Part shown: positions 1 through 10,914 of the stretch, piece after piece
Position numbering within the stretch: position 1 is the first letter of the stretch
Layout: each line of letters starts with the position of its first letter
Assembly (NCBI RefSeq): GCF_901709675.1
Contig: NC_051097.1
Span: 345,039 to 409,038 of the forward strand
Reading direction: 5' to 3'
Origin: Syngnathus acus
Taxonomy: Eukaryota; Chordata; Actinopteri; Syngnathiformes; Syngnathidae
Length of the DNA: 64,000 nucleotides
Position numbers and translations under genes: made by a program
Notes under the pieces: model-generated
Told to the model about the DNA's origin: nothing
Database searches by the model: none
The model's input: the letters and a program-made list of their open reading frames with translations, nothing else

Positions 1-480
1 ACTGTTAGGAGCACATCCATGCCGCGAAATAATAACGATTGTTATGGAGCCAGCGCGCCCTCCGTTGGCCAACAAAAATACTTCTTAAGTAGACGGGTTG
101 TCTATCAGGTTCAGGTGATTTGATTGATTGATTTGATTGATTGATTGATTGATTCAATAAATGTATTAATTAATTTCGAAAAAATACATCATCAACTTGC
201 ATTTTTCATAACATTCTATTCTTTAAAAACACGTGCTGATTAGAGGCATTTAAGGAACGTGAAAAATTTCTGTCAACATTCCGACAGAGCTCTTATGACA
301 TGTATCCAAACTATCCATGATCATTTAATTTATTACCTAGGCCAGTTTGTAAGGTTAAGCGAGCAGGTCTATATCACGTAACAAATTGTGGGTAAAGTTT
401 GGTTCGGAACGTTTTGAAAATCAAGAAAAAGTGAGATTTAGCATCAGCCAGGCGTTGATTAGGCCATTGTAGACGCTGAG
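1..480. other. Unclassified AT-rich sequence with TGAT microsatellite
   Basis: No open reading frame or recognised repeat is seen. A short tetranucleotide tract of TGAT units lies at about 117-152. The rest looks like intronic or intergenic DNA upstream of the visible SLC27 exons. Confidence 0.5.
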
Positions 481-495
481 TGTGTAGGTTTGTTC

Positions 496-700
496 TACAA
501 ATGAATTGATGATGATGATAGAACTTTATTCATCCCACAGCGGGGAAATTTACTTGTCACAGCAGCGCATACGAGTGCAAGAAAATAAGTGCCAAAATTT
601 CAAAAAGGATAAATAACAGACAAAGACAAAGACATTTTTGTAACAGTCAAGTACGCTCTAATGCTGAAAATACACACACACACAAAATATATATATATTT
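496..700 (-). repeat. Probable LINE 3'-end fragment with (GAT)n tail
   Basis: The stretch after a short TGATGATGATGA run reads like the reverse complement of a LINE 3' terminus (ACTTTATTCATCCCACAG, then GGGGAAATT), a motif I associate with teleost non-LTR elements. It fades into CA and TA microsatellite at 670-700. No coding part remains. The family name is not resolved. Confidence 0.4.
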
Positions 701-720
701 TTTTACATGTTTTGTTTATA

Positions 721-2317
721 CAAACCCGATTCGGTTGAAGTTGGGAAATTGTATAAAATGTAAATAAAAACAAAATACAACGATTTGAAAATCCTCCTCA
801 ACCCATATTCAATTGAATACACGACAAAGACAACATATTTAATGTTCAAACTGATAAACTTTATTTAATTTTTCAAATAATAATTAACTTAGAATTTCAT
901 GGCTGCAACACGTGCAGTAGAAAATGGGAAAGGTGGCAAAAAATACTAAGAAAGCTGAGAAAAGCTCATCAAACACCTAGTTGGAACATCCCACGTGATC
1001 AGGCTAATTGGGAACATGTGGGTACCATGATTGGGTATAAAAAGAGCCTCCCTAAACATGCTCAGTCATTCACAAGCAAGGATGGGGCGAGGTTCACCAC
1101 TTTGTCCACAACTGCGTGAGAAAATAGTTGAACAGTTTAAGAACATTTCTCAAAGCAAAATTGCAAGGAATTTAGGGATTTCAACATCTACGGTCCATAA
1201 TATCATCAACAGGTACAGAGAATCTGGTGAAATCACTGCACGTAAGCGCCACGGCCGGAAACCAAGACTGAATGACCGTGACCTTCGATCCCTCAGACGG
1301 CACTGCCTTAAAAACCGACATGAGTGTGTAAAGCATCTCACCAAATGGGCTCAGGAAAACTTCAGAAAACCACTGTCAGTAAATACAGTTCGTCACTACA
1401 TCAGTAAGTGCGGGTTAAAACTCTACCAAGCAAAGCAAAAGCCGTTTATGAACAACATCCAGAAACGCCGCCAGGTTCTCTGGGCCCGAGTTCATGTAAA
1501 ATGGACTGATGCACAATGGAAAAGTGTTTTGTGGTCTAATGAATCCACTTTTCAAATTGTTTTTGGAAGCACTGGACGTCGTGTCCTCCGGACCAAAGAG
1601 GAAGCGGACCATCCGGACTGTTAATGCAAAGTTCTAAAGCCAGCATCTGTGATGGTATGGGGGTGCATTAGTTCCCATGGTATGGGTGACTTACATTTAT
1701 GTTGCCTGTGAAGGCAACATAAATGCTGGAAAGTACATACAGATTTTGGAGCAACATATGCTGCCATCCAAGCGATGTCTTTTTCATGGACGCCGCTGCT
1801 TATTTCAGAAAGATAATGCCAAGCCACATTCTGCACGCGTTACAACAGCGTGGCTTCAAAGTAAAAGAGTCCAGGTTCTCCCCTGGCCCACTTGCAGTTC
1901 AGACCTGTCTCCCATTGAAAATTTGTGGCGCATTATGTAGCGTAAAATACGACAGGGAAGACCCCGGACTGTTGATCAACTGAAGCGGTTCATCAAGCAA
2001 GAATGAGAAAGAATTCCACATGAGAAGCTAAGAGAATTAGTCTCCTCTCTTCCAAAACGTTTATTGAGTGTTATTAAAAGGAAAGGTGATGTAACGAAGT
2101 GGTAAACATGCCCTTTCCCAACTTCTACTGCACGTGTTGCAGCCATGAAATTCTAAGTTTATTATTTGAAAAATTAAAGTTTATGATATTTTTGAGCATT
2201 AAATAAATGTTTGTTGTGTATTCAAATGATTATAGGTTGAAAAGGATTTTCAAATCATTGTATTTTGTTTTTATTTACATTTTACACAATTTCCCAACTT
2301 CAACCGAACCCGGTTTC
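721..2317 (+). mobile_element. Tc1-like transposon, family A, copy 1 (degenerate)
   Basis: The element lies between TA dinucleotides (719-720 and 2318-2319). Its ends are inverted: CAAACCCGATTCGGTTGAAG on the left and the matching CTTCAACCGAACCCGGTTT on the right, with further inner repeats (GATTTGAAAATCC and GGATTTTCAAATC). The body carries a broken transposase. The 1.6-kb length and TA target are standard for Tc1/mariner. Two further copies of the family lie at 23633-25203 and about 48555-50396, and an end fragment lies at 21530-21640. Confidence 0.9.
1082..2105 (+). pseudogene. Tc1-like transposase, broken (family A copy 1)
   Basis: The expected start is the ATG at 1082 (protein MGRGSPLCPQLREK), because the same start is seen in copies 2 and 3. 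A helix-turn-helix DNA-binding region follows (IARNLGISTSTVHNI), then a DDE catalytic domain. The frame is lost at 1622-1624 by a small deletion creating TAA. A few extra bases near 1700 shift it again, and a TAG at about 1938 follows the third catalytic block. The first catalytic aspartate is asparagine here (LWSNESTF; copies 2 and 3 have SDEST). The second (FQKDNAKPH) and the glutamate (SPIENLW) remain. The copy cannot make active enzyme. Confidence 0.85.
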
Positions 2318-2319
2318 TA

Positions 2320-3278
2320 GCTAAATAATTATATTAAAATAATCTTCTTCTGTCCTAGTTTCACTGGATGAATTCTAGGTTCTTCAATTAATAGAATTAC
2401 CATGGTGAAACCATGTGACAGGAAAAGATCATTGCTCAACTAAACAAGCATAATGTTGGTTAAGAATTCTCTCCCCTCAACCCCTTTCCAAAGGCAGGGC
2501 ATTTGAATCATGCAGTTGACCGGGCCATGTGAGGACTTCTCCATTGGAATGTTGTTTCAGTTTTTCAAATGCAAAGACTGATACCGAATATAAAGTAGTT
2601 TAAAAGATAGATTTTTTCTCTATTGAACTGTCAAACCTGCACTCTCTAGCAATGATTGAAAGTTCAAATACTCAATTTCACTGTAACATGACATCACTAA
2701 CGAGGTGAGGAGGGGCTCCCGGGTAGTGGCAGCAGCTGTGGAGATGCACTGTTTTTGCGTGCTGAGCCGAGTAGAGTAGAGCAGAGTAGAGTGGAGCAGG
2801 GTAGATAACGTCAGTGGAACCAAGGTTAAAGACTCCACTTACCAGCATGTTTGTTTGGTTTGCTGCATTTCCGTGCAGTGTTAAGGAAAGGCAGGGGGAA
2901 GGCGTCACTGCACACAGGATTATCTCTCGTTGGCCGTAGGCTGCAAAGTACGACCTGGATCAGGTTTTTGGGGTGTGATGTTGAGAACAGCCTGTTGAAC
3001 TCAAACTGAAGTGTACTTGGGTTCTACAGCTGGACAACAATCCAAAATAGTACACTATGAAGTTGAGTTCTGAAAAAAAATATCAGCTTGAAAACTCACC
3101 CGTCTTGCTGAATTAATAAATAGACCTTGTGTATTGCAACACATCAAGCATTTCCAGAGGAAAGGTCAGTTGGCATAACAGTGTACGCTGTCAATATGCT
3201 ACAAGCCAGTGGGACGCCATCTCTCTTAAAAATAACCGCTGTCCTTAAATGTGTGAGATCCCGACTGGGGTTATGTAA
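2320..3278. other. Unclassified non-coding stretch
   Basis: No gene, splice-flanked exon or known repeat is recognised. A GAGTA-like minisatellite patch (GAGTAGAGTAGAGCAGAGTA) lies at about 2767-2800. The two short reverse ORFs here overlap low-complexity sequence and show no domain. Confidence 0.4.
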
Positions 3279-4067
3279 TACAGTAATCCCTCGCTAGCGC
3301 TACATTGCGGTTTGTTTATCGTGGTTTCACTACATGGTGGATTTTTTTCCCAAATTAAAACATTTTTTTAAATTAAAATGAAACTTCTAAATTGAGGAAT
3401 TATGGCACAAAACTTGCCCACACATCAGCAGAAAGCAAGGAGTGCCCACACAATTGCAGTGCGTACACTTGTACCTTTTTATAAAAAAATTGTTATAATA
3501 ATAAGAGTTCTAAAAACATATTTACAGTGTTGTACCTTGTTATAGAACAATTGTTATAATAATAAGAGTTCTAAAAACATATTTACAGTATGTACACTTC
3601 TACTTTGTTATAAAAAAATATAATAATAAAAGTTGTTCTAAAAACATTTACAGTGTGTGTTAAGAATTCTCCATGTTATTTATGTTATTCAGCTGTGCTT
3701 TGATTTTGAGGTAGGGTGATTTATTTTGAAGGCCGTTTTCAGGCGATACCACTTCCTGTTTTAAGTTCGTGTCCATATGTCGGTTACAGTGGTACAGGAG
3801 TCGTCGACGATGTAAGTGGGTCTCCTAACAAGAGAAATGAACGATCACATGTGTCTAACATTTAGGACAATGTAGTATTGCTCCAAATGTTCGTTTAAAT
3901 TCCGTCAGAGCTCCGTTTTCGCGTGTTAGCACGATCGCAAATTAGCATCTTTCCGCTAACTCGTTAGCCTGCCCAGTACTTGTTAACATGTTGCACGCAC
4001 ACGTACATGTATTTATATTTTCAATATTTATACATTTTCTGTATGTTATTTATACTATTAATGTATA

Positions 4068-5056
4068 CTGTTTTTTTTCATGTATAATGCGCCCCCATGT
4101 ATAATACGCACCCTAAAAATGGCATGTCGATGCTGGAAAAAAGCCTGTACCCATGTATAATACGCACCCAAATTTTGACTCCTACTTAAGTCCGTAAATG
4201 TAAAATTATTACAGAAAAAAGATCATCTTTGGGAACAACCGGATGTTATTCTGCCGGTCAGTATCACTGCGCATGCGCTAGCAACCGCGATAGCGGAGAA
4301 ATGTTTCGGATTTGTGTAGGGTACATTGTGACAGCAAACGAGCAGGTGATCGAGCAAGCGTCTGATACGAGAGCATTGTGTTCGTATGGAGCGTGTTTGA
4401 AGTGAACAGCAGAGAGGAAAGGAACAAGGCAAAGTGTTGTGAAATAAAATATTACCTGTAATACGCATTTAGGTAGAGAACTGAACTCTCGCTCTTTATA
4501 TAGCTGACGTGTCTTGCGCATCCGTTCTGCGCATCTGTAATGGCGGCCTCCGTATGATATCCGGTTTGCGATGGAGATTAAAAAATAAACAATATTTGAC
4601 AATAACACACCATCAAGGATTGCACCATCGCATCAAACGATGTGTCGTCAATTATGAATTTTACTGACTAAGTGTGTTGGGCAGGATGGCTGAATGCGAT
4701 GCGCGATTGACGTGTCTTGCGCATCCGTTCTGCGCATACTGTCATGGCGGCCTCCGTATGATATCCGGTCTGCGATGGAGATTAAAAAACAAACAATATT
4801 TGACAATAACACACCATCAAGGATTGCATCATCGCATCAAACGATGTGTCGTCAATTATGGATTTTACTGACTAAGTGTGTTGGGCAGGATGGCTGAATG
4901 CGATGCGCGATTGACAACAAACAAGAAGAAAGGTGATTTCAAGTTTTATTTCGAGGGAGATTTTCTTCAAAAATTGTTGTACCCATGTATAATACGCACC
5001 CAAGATTTTAGGACAATAAATTAGTTAAATTTTGCGCATTATACATGGAAAAACGG
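4068..5056. mobile_element. MITE with CATGTATAATGCGC ends, copy 1
   Basis: The termini are inverted (CTGTTTTTTTTCATGTATAA on the left, TTATACATGGAAAAACGG on the right) and flanked by TA on each side (4066-4067, 5057-5058), consistent with a Tc1/mariner/pogo-type target. A 204-bp internal segment is tandemly duplicated (units begin at 4505 and 4709). It is nested in the 3281-5259 MITE. Related copies lie at 11257-12082 and 44400-45565. ORFs in it are chance frames. Confidence 0.8.
4505..4912. repeat. 204-bp tandem duplication inside MITE
   Basis: The unit beginning GACGTGTCTTGCGCATCCG at 4505 repeats at 4709 with only a few differences. The two other copies of this MITE in the window carry a single unit, so the duplication arose in this copy. 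Confidence 0.8.
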
Positions 5057-5259
5057 TAATTTACATGTTTGAAACAATTATTTAATGTTCTAATAATAAA
5101 ATATGCACTTAAATGGTTTCAGATACAATTATTGACACAAAAAAATGTACAGATTAAAAAAAAAAAAAGTACATATGAGTGGGTGACCGTACTTCGCAGA
5201 TTTCAGTTATTGCGGGTGGTTTTTGGAACCAATTATCCGCAATAAACGAGGGATTACTG

Positions 5260-5802
5260 TGCATATATTCAACATTTTGGACATGAAATGGCATTAAAGT
5301 TTTTTCTCTCTCAAAGAAGAGGAAATGACTCCTCCAGCCAACTGTGGTATGGTATGCTTTGACCCAGTCTGGCTTGGAGTTTCCAATTTTGTTACTATAT
5401 GTGTAAAGATCGATTGGAAGTTAACATTGCACCAAAATATCTCCACAGAGATGTGAACAAACCATTGCCAGTTATAAAAAACACTTGATTTCAGTTGTTG
5501 TCGCTGAGGGTGGTTTTGGGAAAAAATGCTTTTTCACACATGGCCAGACAGCTTCGTTTTTTTTTGTTTTTTTTTTTTTGGTAAAATAAATCATCATTAA
5601 ATTAACTTACTCTAATGTTTGGATTTGTCTGATGATCTTAGACATTGACATGGGGAAAATATATACAAGCAGATAACTGCTTATGCCACTGTTAATTGTA
5701 TCACCCTCATGATCTTCAAATAATCTTTTCAATAACACCTGGCATTGTTCTCTTCGGTGTTGATACTCTTGCTTATGTTGTTGCGCTACTAACTTACCAC
5801 AT
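5260..5802. other. Unclassified non-coding stretch
   Basis: No recognised gene or repeat. A poly-T run is at about 5556-5580. This is probably intronic sequence of the SLC27 gene or its upstream region. Confidence 0.4.
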
Positions 5803-5810
5803 GTTCAAAC

Positions 5811-6729
5811 TAGGGATGCACCGAAATAAAAATTCTTGGCCGAAACCGAAAACCAAAAATGAGGAAACCAAGGCCGAAAACCGAAACACCGAAAGAAATG
5901 ATTATGTCAGTTATTAGAACCACAGCATTTATGGCTACATGTGTACTAACCTCACTAAAATCAAGGCATTGCAATAAACCAGTTACAAAAGTATGAAAAT
6001 ATTTATTTAGCACTGACATTACAACAATGCACAATATAAATTAAAATTCAAAAATAAAATAAAAATAAAATGTTTAACTTGACCCCACTCATGTGTACAT
6101 TAAATAATAATTTACAGGCTTATAACAGACTGGCCTGCTGAAAGACTGTAAAATTAAATATGTTCTCTTATAAAAACACAAAGTGCATAAGTCAAGTGCC
6201 TTTTAAATTTTGTTCTGTGTGTACAACATAAAAGTGTATCAAAACAATGGTTACCATAGCCTTTATCAACAACAAATCCACCAAGAATTGTGGATGCACA
6301 AACTTTCTTGCCTTTTCAAAAACGTCCGCCACAGACGGAGTGGGCGTGCTCGGTGTCAGTTTCCTTTTCTGTGTCGCCTTCTTCTCATATTCAGAATGGC
6401 GATCGGGATGTTTGGATTTCAGGTGATGAATTAAACCCGACGTGGAGAAACTTTTTGCAGATGCACCCCCTCTTGAAATTTCAGCATTGCATGTTTTGCA
6501 AATCGCTATCCGTGGGTCTTTCTCTGAGATAGTGAAATCAGTCCACACCGCAGACATGCTGGCTCTTATCCCGTTTTCCCGCGTGCTGGCTGCGCTGTTT
6601 GCTCACGTCATCACAAGTTTCGGCCGTGTTGTTTCGGTGATTTAGGTCTTTCGGCCAAAAACCGAAAATGCACTTTTGGGTCATTTTCGGCCGAAAATTT
6701 TCGGTGGCCGAATTTTCGGTGCATCCCTA
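5811..6729 (-). mobile_element. hAT-family deletion derivative with BED zinc finger
   Basis: The ends are inverted repeats TAGGGATGCACCGAAA and TTTCGGTGCATCCCTA. They are flanked by a perfect 8-bp target duplication GTTCAAAC (5803-5810 and 6730-6737), the hAT signature. The 919-bp body keeps only the N-terminal finger of a transposase, so it must depend on an autonomous relative. The subterminal regions are rich in GGCCGAAA repeats, likely transposase binding sites (inference). Confidence 0.92.
6270..6557 (-). pseudogene. hAT transposase N-terminal BED-finger remnant
   Basis: The reverse frame starting MSAVWTDFTISEKD shows a BED-type zinc finger: an aromatic residue, then CKTC (IAICKTCNAEI), then the LIHHLKSKH histidine pair about 20 residues on. 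A lysine-rich linker and VADVFEKARKF follow, typical of the region just after the finger in hAT-Ac transposases. The RNaseH-like catalytic and dimerisation domains are missing, removed by the internal deletion that made the 919-bp element. BED fingers bind the element ends. Confidence 0.8.
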
Positions 6730-6737
6730 GTTCAAAC

Positions 6738-7987
6738 AGATTCCAGGTGCAAAGCTCTTTACTCTCAGAGGAGCCATAAATACTGATGATACTAATACTG
6801 ATTAATGATTGGCATAATTTTAAACTATAATGCTAATTCAAAACTGATCCAGGCTAAACCATTGAAAATATAATATTACGTGGTAATATGTATAAGTAAA
6901 AGTAAGTAATCCTACTAATATTTATGTAAAACATACACTGGGCTGTCACTTGAATAGTTTTAGAATAAATTATTCTAAGGATTATTCCACCTATTAGTAA
7001 TCAAAAAATCAGATACAATTGTATTTGCATGAAAGTGAATTAAAAAACATTTTCGGACGATTACTGTTTATTAACCATTTATTTTTGTTTATTTGATATT
7101 TTTCAGTGATTAAAAACACCTAAATAAAAGTTAAGCAATGTCCCACAAAACAGATTGATGGTCATTGTTTTCCAAATTAAAAGCAGATGTTTGCAAATGT
7201 CTTATTTTGATTAAACACAAGAGATAAATCTGTCTGGCTTCCTGAAGGACTTGAAAGAGCAGAAAACTTTTACTTTTAAGAGCCTAAAATCAGGAGATTT
7301 GGACAATCTTTAATTGAAAAGATTCTCTAAACACTGACTCTATTAAAATACAAGGTGATTAATTTGATAATTGATTTGTAGTCGATTAATCGATTAATTT
7401 TGACACCTTTCAAATAAACCCAATTTTTCTTTATGCTCACACACATTTTATTGTAAGAGTCACTGATGCTGTTAACTTCAGTGCAGGAACAGGAAGTTTA
7501 TGGAAGGCTGGGTTAAAATTGAAATTAATTCTAAGTATAGAAAGGCAAACATAAAATAGTCTGTAGCGAAACCTTGGTTTTTGAGCGCCTCTATTCATCG
7601 AAAAATTAGTTTACAAACAAAAATTTTCTTTATTACTGGTAAGCATACTACGTGAGTCCACGATCCGTCACAGAGTCCATACAGAACACTCAGTGGTACT
7701 TTCTATCACATACTGTGAGCATAATTTGATCCTGTTTTTTGCGAGTTTAATGTAGCTGTTAATTAGCCCTAAATATGGCTCTAAACCTATGTCCGGGATC
7801 GTTGGCTTTGCGCCCCTACCATCCTGTATACAATTGATTTAGTTCTTGGGCTGGCATAGAGTAATTTCATTTCAATTAATTCTAACAAGAAATTTACTCC
7901 AGTTCACAAATCAAATTAATTTGTGAACCAAGGTTCAACTGTACTAATGGTTTAATAAATTGTGACATGGTTGTTTCCTTCTCTCAG
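6738..7987. other. Intron of SLC27-like gene, AT-rich; possible small MITE
   Basis: No coding feature is recognised. A possible inverted-repeat element lies at about 7567-7945: ACCTTGGTTTTTGAGCGC near its left end and TTGTGAACCAAGGTTCAACT near its right. Matching half-sequences occur at 25800-25895. The stretch ends in CTTCTCTCAG, a good splice acceptor for the exon at 7988. Confidence 0.4.
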
Positions 7988-8197
7988 ATTTAGTAGAGTG
8001 TGTTCATGGTATCATAAGTGACCTACTGGAGGACAACATTCAGGTGTGGACAATGAAGAGCCATTGTGGGGACACAAATGTGGAGTCGGTGATTGATCAC
8101 ATAGATGCTGCCACTGACAAACCTGTACCAGCAAGTTTACGTGCCACCACCTCTCTTAAATCCCCTACCCTCTACATCTTCACCTCTGGAACTACTG
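7988..8197 (+). CDS. slc27a6: SLC27 acyl-CoA synthetase / fatty acid transporter, exon a
   Basis: This is the first visible exon of a very-long-chain acyl-CoA synthetase / fatty-acid transport protein. The enzyme activates long-chain fatty acids with ATP and CoA at membranes. Acceptor TTCTCTCAG and donor GTGAGT border it. Read from 7990 it gives LVECVHGIISDLLEDN and later SPTLYIFTSGTTG. The last is the phosphate-binding AMP motif (TSGTTG), whose final glycine is split across the intron (phase 1). The YIFTSGTTG-LPKAAVI wording is closer to remembered FATP6 than to FATP2, so slc27a6 is preferred over slc27a2. An upstream exon with the N-terminal membrane segment must exist but is not found in 1-7987. 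Confidence 0.85.
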
Positions 8198-8247
8198 GTG
8201 AGTATCGACTGAAATGTTGTGAGATCAAAGAACAGAGGGCAAGGTCA

Positions 8248-8391
<144 letters not shown>

Positions 8392-8393
8392 AG

Positions 8394-8552
8394 GGCTTCC
8401 TAAGGCAGCAGTAATCACTCACCTCCAAAGCTTGAAGGCAGCAGGAGGATTCTGGGCATTTGGTGTGACTGAAAATGATGTGATATATATACCTCTGCCG
8501 CTTTACCACAGTGCAGCTTCACTGCTTGGTATAGGAGGAACCATTGCGCTTG
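8394..8552 (+). CDS. slc27a6: SLC27 acyl-CoA synthetase, exon b
   Basis: The exon begins GG-CTT-CCT-AAG, completing Gly and giving LPKAAVITHLQSLK, the second half of the AMP-binding signature. It continues WAFGVTENDVIYIPLPLYHS, the typical LPLYHSAA segment of the family, and IGGTIALG. Donor GTGAGT follows; the phase-1 end pairs with the next exon. The WAFG residues fit FATP6 better than FATP2. The frame is open throughout. Confidence 0.88.
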
Positions 8553-8639
8553 GTGAGTAGACCTGTCACAAAAATACTCTTGATTTGACAATGGAAGGAT
8601 TAATTCATATGTCATGGATTTGATAGCAACCAAGTGCAT

Positions 8640-8715
8640 TTCACAACAGCTGCAGCTGTAACAAAGCACTTTACATATAATGTAGTAAATTAAAACATAT
8701 GCATATTCATACATA
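8640..8715. repeat. L2-type 3' tail fragment
   Basis: The text TTTCACAACAGC followed by AAAGCACTTTACATA resembles the 3' terminus of fish L2 elements (compare the tail of the L2 copy near 26525-26575). No coding part is attached. Confidence 0.35.
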
Positions 8716-8726
8716 GAGGGCTGCAC

Positions 8727-8918
8727 AGTGGTGCACGTCTGCCTCACCGTTAGGAGGATGCGGGTTTGATTCCACCTCCCTGTGTGGAGTTTGCATGTTC
8801 TCCCTGTGCCCGCGTAAGTTTTCTTTGGGTACTCCAGTTTCCTCCCACATCCTAAAAACATGCTTGGTAGGCCAATTGAGCACTCCAAATTGCCCCTAGG
8901 TGTGATGGCGGGTGCGGT
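8727..8918 (+). repeat. tRNA-derived SINE, 3'-truncated
   Basis: The head has an A-box-like GCACAGTGGTGCACG and a B-box-like GGTTTGATTCC, then the family body (GTTTGCATGTTCTCCC, TTTCCTCCCACATCC, CAATTGAGCACTCCAAATTG). It stops at about 8918, where a MITE fragment begins. The family recurs at 18951-19468, 29458-29800, 31905-32070, 41329-41666, 42440-42600 and 58130-58495. Confidence 0.8.
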
Positions 8919-9258
8919 TATTATTATGTTTTTTTTATTACAAGATAGAAGTGTACATACTGTAAATATGTTTTTAGAACTCTTTTATTATAACAGTTTT
9001 TCTATAACAAGGTACAACACTGTAAATATGTTTTTAGAACTCTTATTATTATAACAATGTTTTTATAAAAAGGTACAAGTGTACACACTGCAATTGTCTG
9101 GGCACTCCTTGCCTTCTGCTGGCGTGTGGGCAAGTTTTGTGCCATAATTCCTCAATTTAGAAGTTTCATTTTGACTTTAAAATGTTTTTTTTAATTTGGA
9201 AAAAAAATCCGCGATGTAGTGAAACCGCGATAAACGAACCGCGATGTAGCGAGTGATT
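8919..9258. repeat. Reversed fragment of the 3281-5259 MITE family
   Basis: It repeats the 64-bp AACTCTTATTATTATAAC units and ends CGCGATAAACGAACCGCGATGTAGCGAG, matching the inverted 3281 end. The terminal ATTACTG is cut by the Tc1 at 9260, inserted at its TA. Confidence 0.75.
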
Positions 9259-9259
9259 A

Positions 9260-10887
9260 CAGTGCCTTGCGAAAGTATTCGGCCCCCTTGAACCTTTCAA
9301 CATTTTGCCACATTTCAGGCTTCAAACATAAAGATATAAAAATTTTATTTTGTCAAGAATCAACAACAAGTGGGACACAATCGTGAAGTGGAACGAAATT
9401 TATTGGATAATTTAAACTTTTTTAACAAATAAAAAACTGAAAAGTGGGGCGTGCAATATTATTCGGCCCCTTTACTTTCAGTGCAGCAAACTCACTCCAA
9501 AAGTTCAGTGTGGATCTTTGAATGATCCAATGTTGTCCTAAATGACTGATGATGATAAATAGAATGCACCTGTGTGTAATCAAGTCTCCGTATAAATGCA
9601 CCTGCTCTTTGATAGTCTCAGGGTTCTGTTTAAAGCGCAGAGAGAACCATGAAGACAAAGGAACACACCAGGCAGGTCCGAGATACTGTTGTGGAGAAGT
9701 TTAAAGCCGGATTTGGATACAAAAAGATTTTCCAAGCTTTAAACATCTCAAGGAGCACTGTGCAAGCAATTATATTGAAATGGAAGGAGTATCAGACCAC
9801 TGCAAATCTACCAAGACCCGGCCGTCCCTCCAAACTTTCATCTCAAACAAGGAGAAGACTGATCAGAGATGCAGCCAAGAGGCCCATGATCACTCTGGAT
9901 GAACTGCAGATAACTACAGCTGAGGTGGGAGAGTCTGTCCATAGGACAACAATCAGTCGTGCACTGCACAAATCTGGCCTTTATGGAAGAGTGGCAAGAA
10001 GAAAGCCATTTCTCAAAGATATCCATAAAAAGTCTCGTTTAAAGTTTGCCACAGGCTACCTGGGAGACACACCAAACATGTGGAAGAAGGTGCTCTGTTC
10101 AGATGAAACCAAAATCGAACTTTTTGGCCACAATGCAAAACGATATGTTTGGCGTAAAAGCAACACAGCTCATCACCCTGAACACACCATCCCCACTGTC
10201 AAACATGGTGGTGGCAGCATCATGGTTTGGGCCTGCTTTTCTTCAGCAGGGACAGGGAAGATGGCTAAAATTGATGGGAAGATGGATGGAGCCAAATACA
10301 GGACCATTCTGGAAGAAAACCTGTTGGAGTCTGCAAAAGACCTGAGACTGGGATGGAGATTTATCTTCCAACAGGACAATGATCCAAAACATAAAGCCAA
10401 ATCTACAATGGAATGGTTCACAAATAGACGTATCCAGATGTTAGAATGGCCAAGTCAAAGTCCAGACCTGAATCCAATCGAGAATCTGTGGAAAGAGCTG
10501 AAGACTGCTGTTCACAAACGCTCTCCATCCAACCTCACTGAGCTCGAGCTGTTTTGCAAGGAAGAATGGGCAAGAATTCCAGTCTCTCGATGTGCAAAAC
10601 TGAGAGAGACATACCCCAAGCGACTTGCAGCTGTAATTGCAGCAAAAGGTGGCACTACAAAGTATTAGCGCAAGGGGGCCGAATAATATTGCACGCCCCA
10701 CTTTTCAGTTTTTTATTTGTTAAAAAAGTTTAAATTATCCAATAAATTTTGTTCCACTTCATGATTGTGTCCCACTTGTTGTTGATTCTTGACAAAAAAT
10801 TTAACTTTTTTCTCTTTATGTTTGAAGCCTGAAATGTGGCGAAATGTTGAAAAGTTCAAGGGGGCCGAATACTTTCGCAAGGCACTG
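9260..10887 (+). mobile_element. Complete Tc1-like transposon, family B, copy 1
   Basis: The ends are CAGTGCCTTGCGAAAGTATT and the inverse AATACTTTCGCAAGGCACTG, flanked by TA (9258-9259, 10888-10889). Internal inverted segments (AAACTTTTTTAACAAATAAA and TTTATTTGTTAAAAAAGTTT) form subterminal repeats. The 1628-bp element carries one open transposase frame with no disabling change seen. A same-length copy is at 42685-44312 and a split copy at 59267-63989. Confidence 0.95.
9649..10668 (+). CDS. Tc1-like transposase, intact 339 aa
   Basis: The transposase cuts and pastes the surrounding element at TA sites in the nucleus. The N-terminal part has two helix-turn-helix units (KISQ/FQALNISRSTVQAII, residues about 24-40, and TTISRALHKSGL about 100-112), with a GRPSK AT-hook-like linker near residue 60. 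The DDE domain shows D in LCSDETKIELFG (about 151), the glycine-rich KHGGGSIMVW box, D in FQQDNDPKHKAK (about 244) and E in SPDLNPIENLW 34 residues on (DD34E). Length is normal for Tc1 (about 340). The start ATG follows GAGAGAACC, as in the other copies. One change, tryptophan to cysteine before SDET (LCSDE rather than LWSDE in copies 2 and 3), may weaken it. Confidence 0.93.
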   Translation: MKTKEHTRQVRDTVVEKFKAGFGYKKIFQALNISRSTVQAIILKWKEYQTTANLPRPGRPSKLSSQTRRRLIRDAAKRPMITLDELQITTAEVGESVHRTTISRALHKSGLYGRVARRKPFLKDIHKKSRLKFATGYLGDTPNMWKKVLCSDETKIELFGHNAKRYVWRKSNTAHHPEHTIPTVKHGGGSIMVWACFSSAGTGKMAKIDGKMDGAKYRTILEENLLESAKDLRLGWRFIFQQDNDPKHKAKSTMEWFTNRRIQMLEWPSQSPDLNPIENLWKELKTAVHKRSPSNLTELELFCKEEWARIPVSRCAKLRETYPKRLAAVIAAKGGTTKY

Positions 10888-10914
10888 TATATATACATAA
10901 AGTATACACATATA

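Larger units (their letters stand above)
3281..5259. mobile_element. MITE with CAGTAATCCCTCG termini, hosting a nested MITE
   Basis: The ends are inverted repeats CAGTAATCCCTCG and CGAGGGATTACTG, with TA just outside the left end. Inside the left half are about three imperfect 64-bp tandem units (3455-3655; AAGAGTTCTAAAAACATATT motif). A second MITE is inserted at 4068-5056. Reversed fragments of the same family occur at 8919-9258, near 42230-42260 and at 52316-52370. Confidence 0.75.

Noticed and set aside
4264-4608. 114-codon reverse frame in the MITE
   Set aside because: The frame repeats in other MITE copies (11431-11814) but with shifts, has no domain, and covers inverted-repeat DNA.
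8727-8918. Functional tRNA gene in SINE heads
   Set aside because: A and B boxes are present but the cloverleaf is not conserved and each is followed by SINE body sequence.
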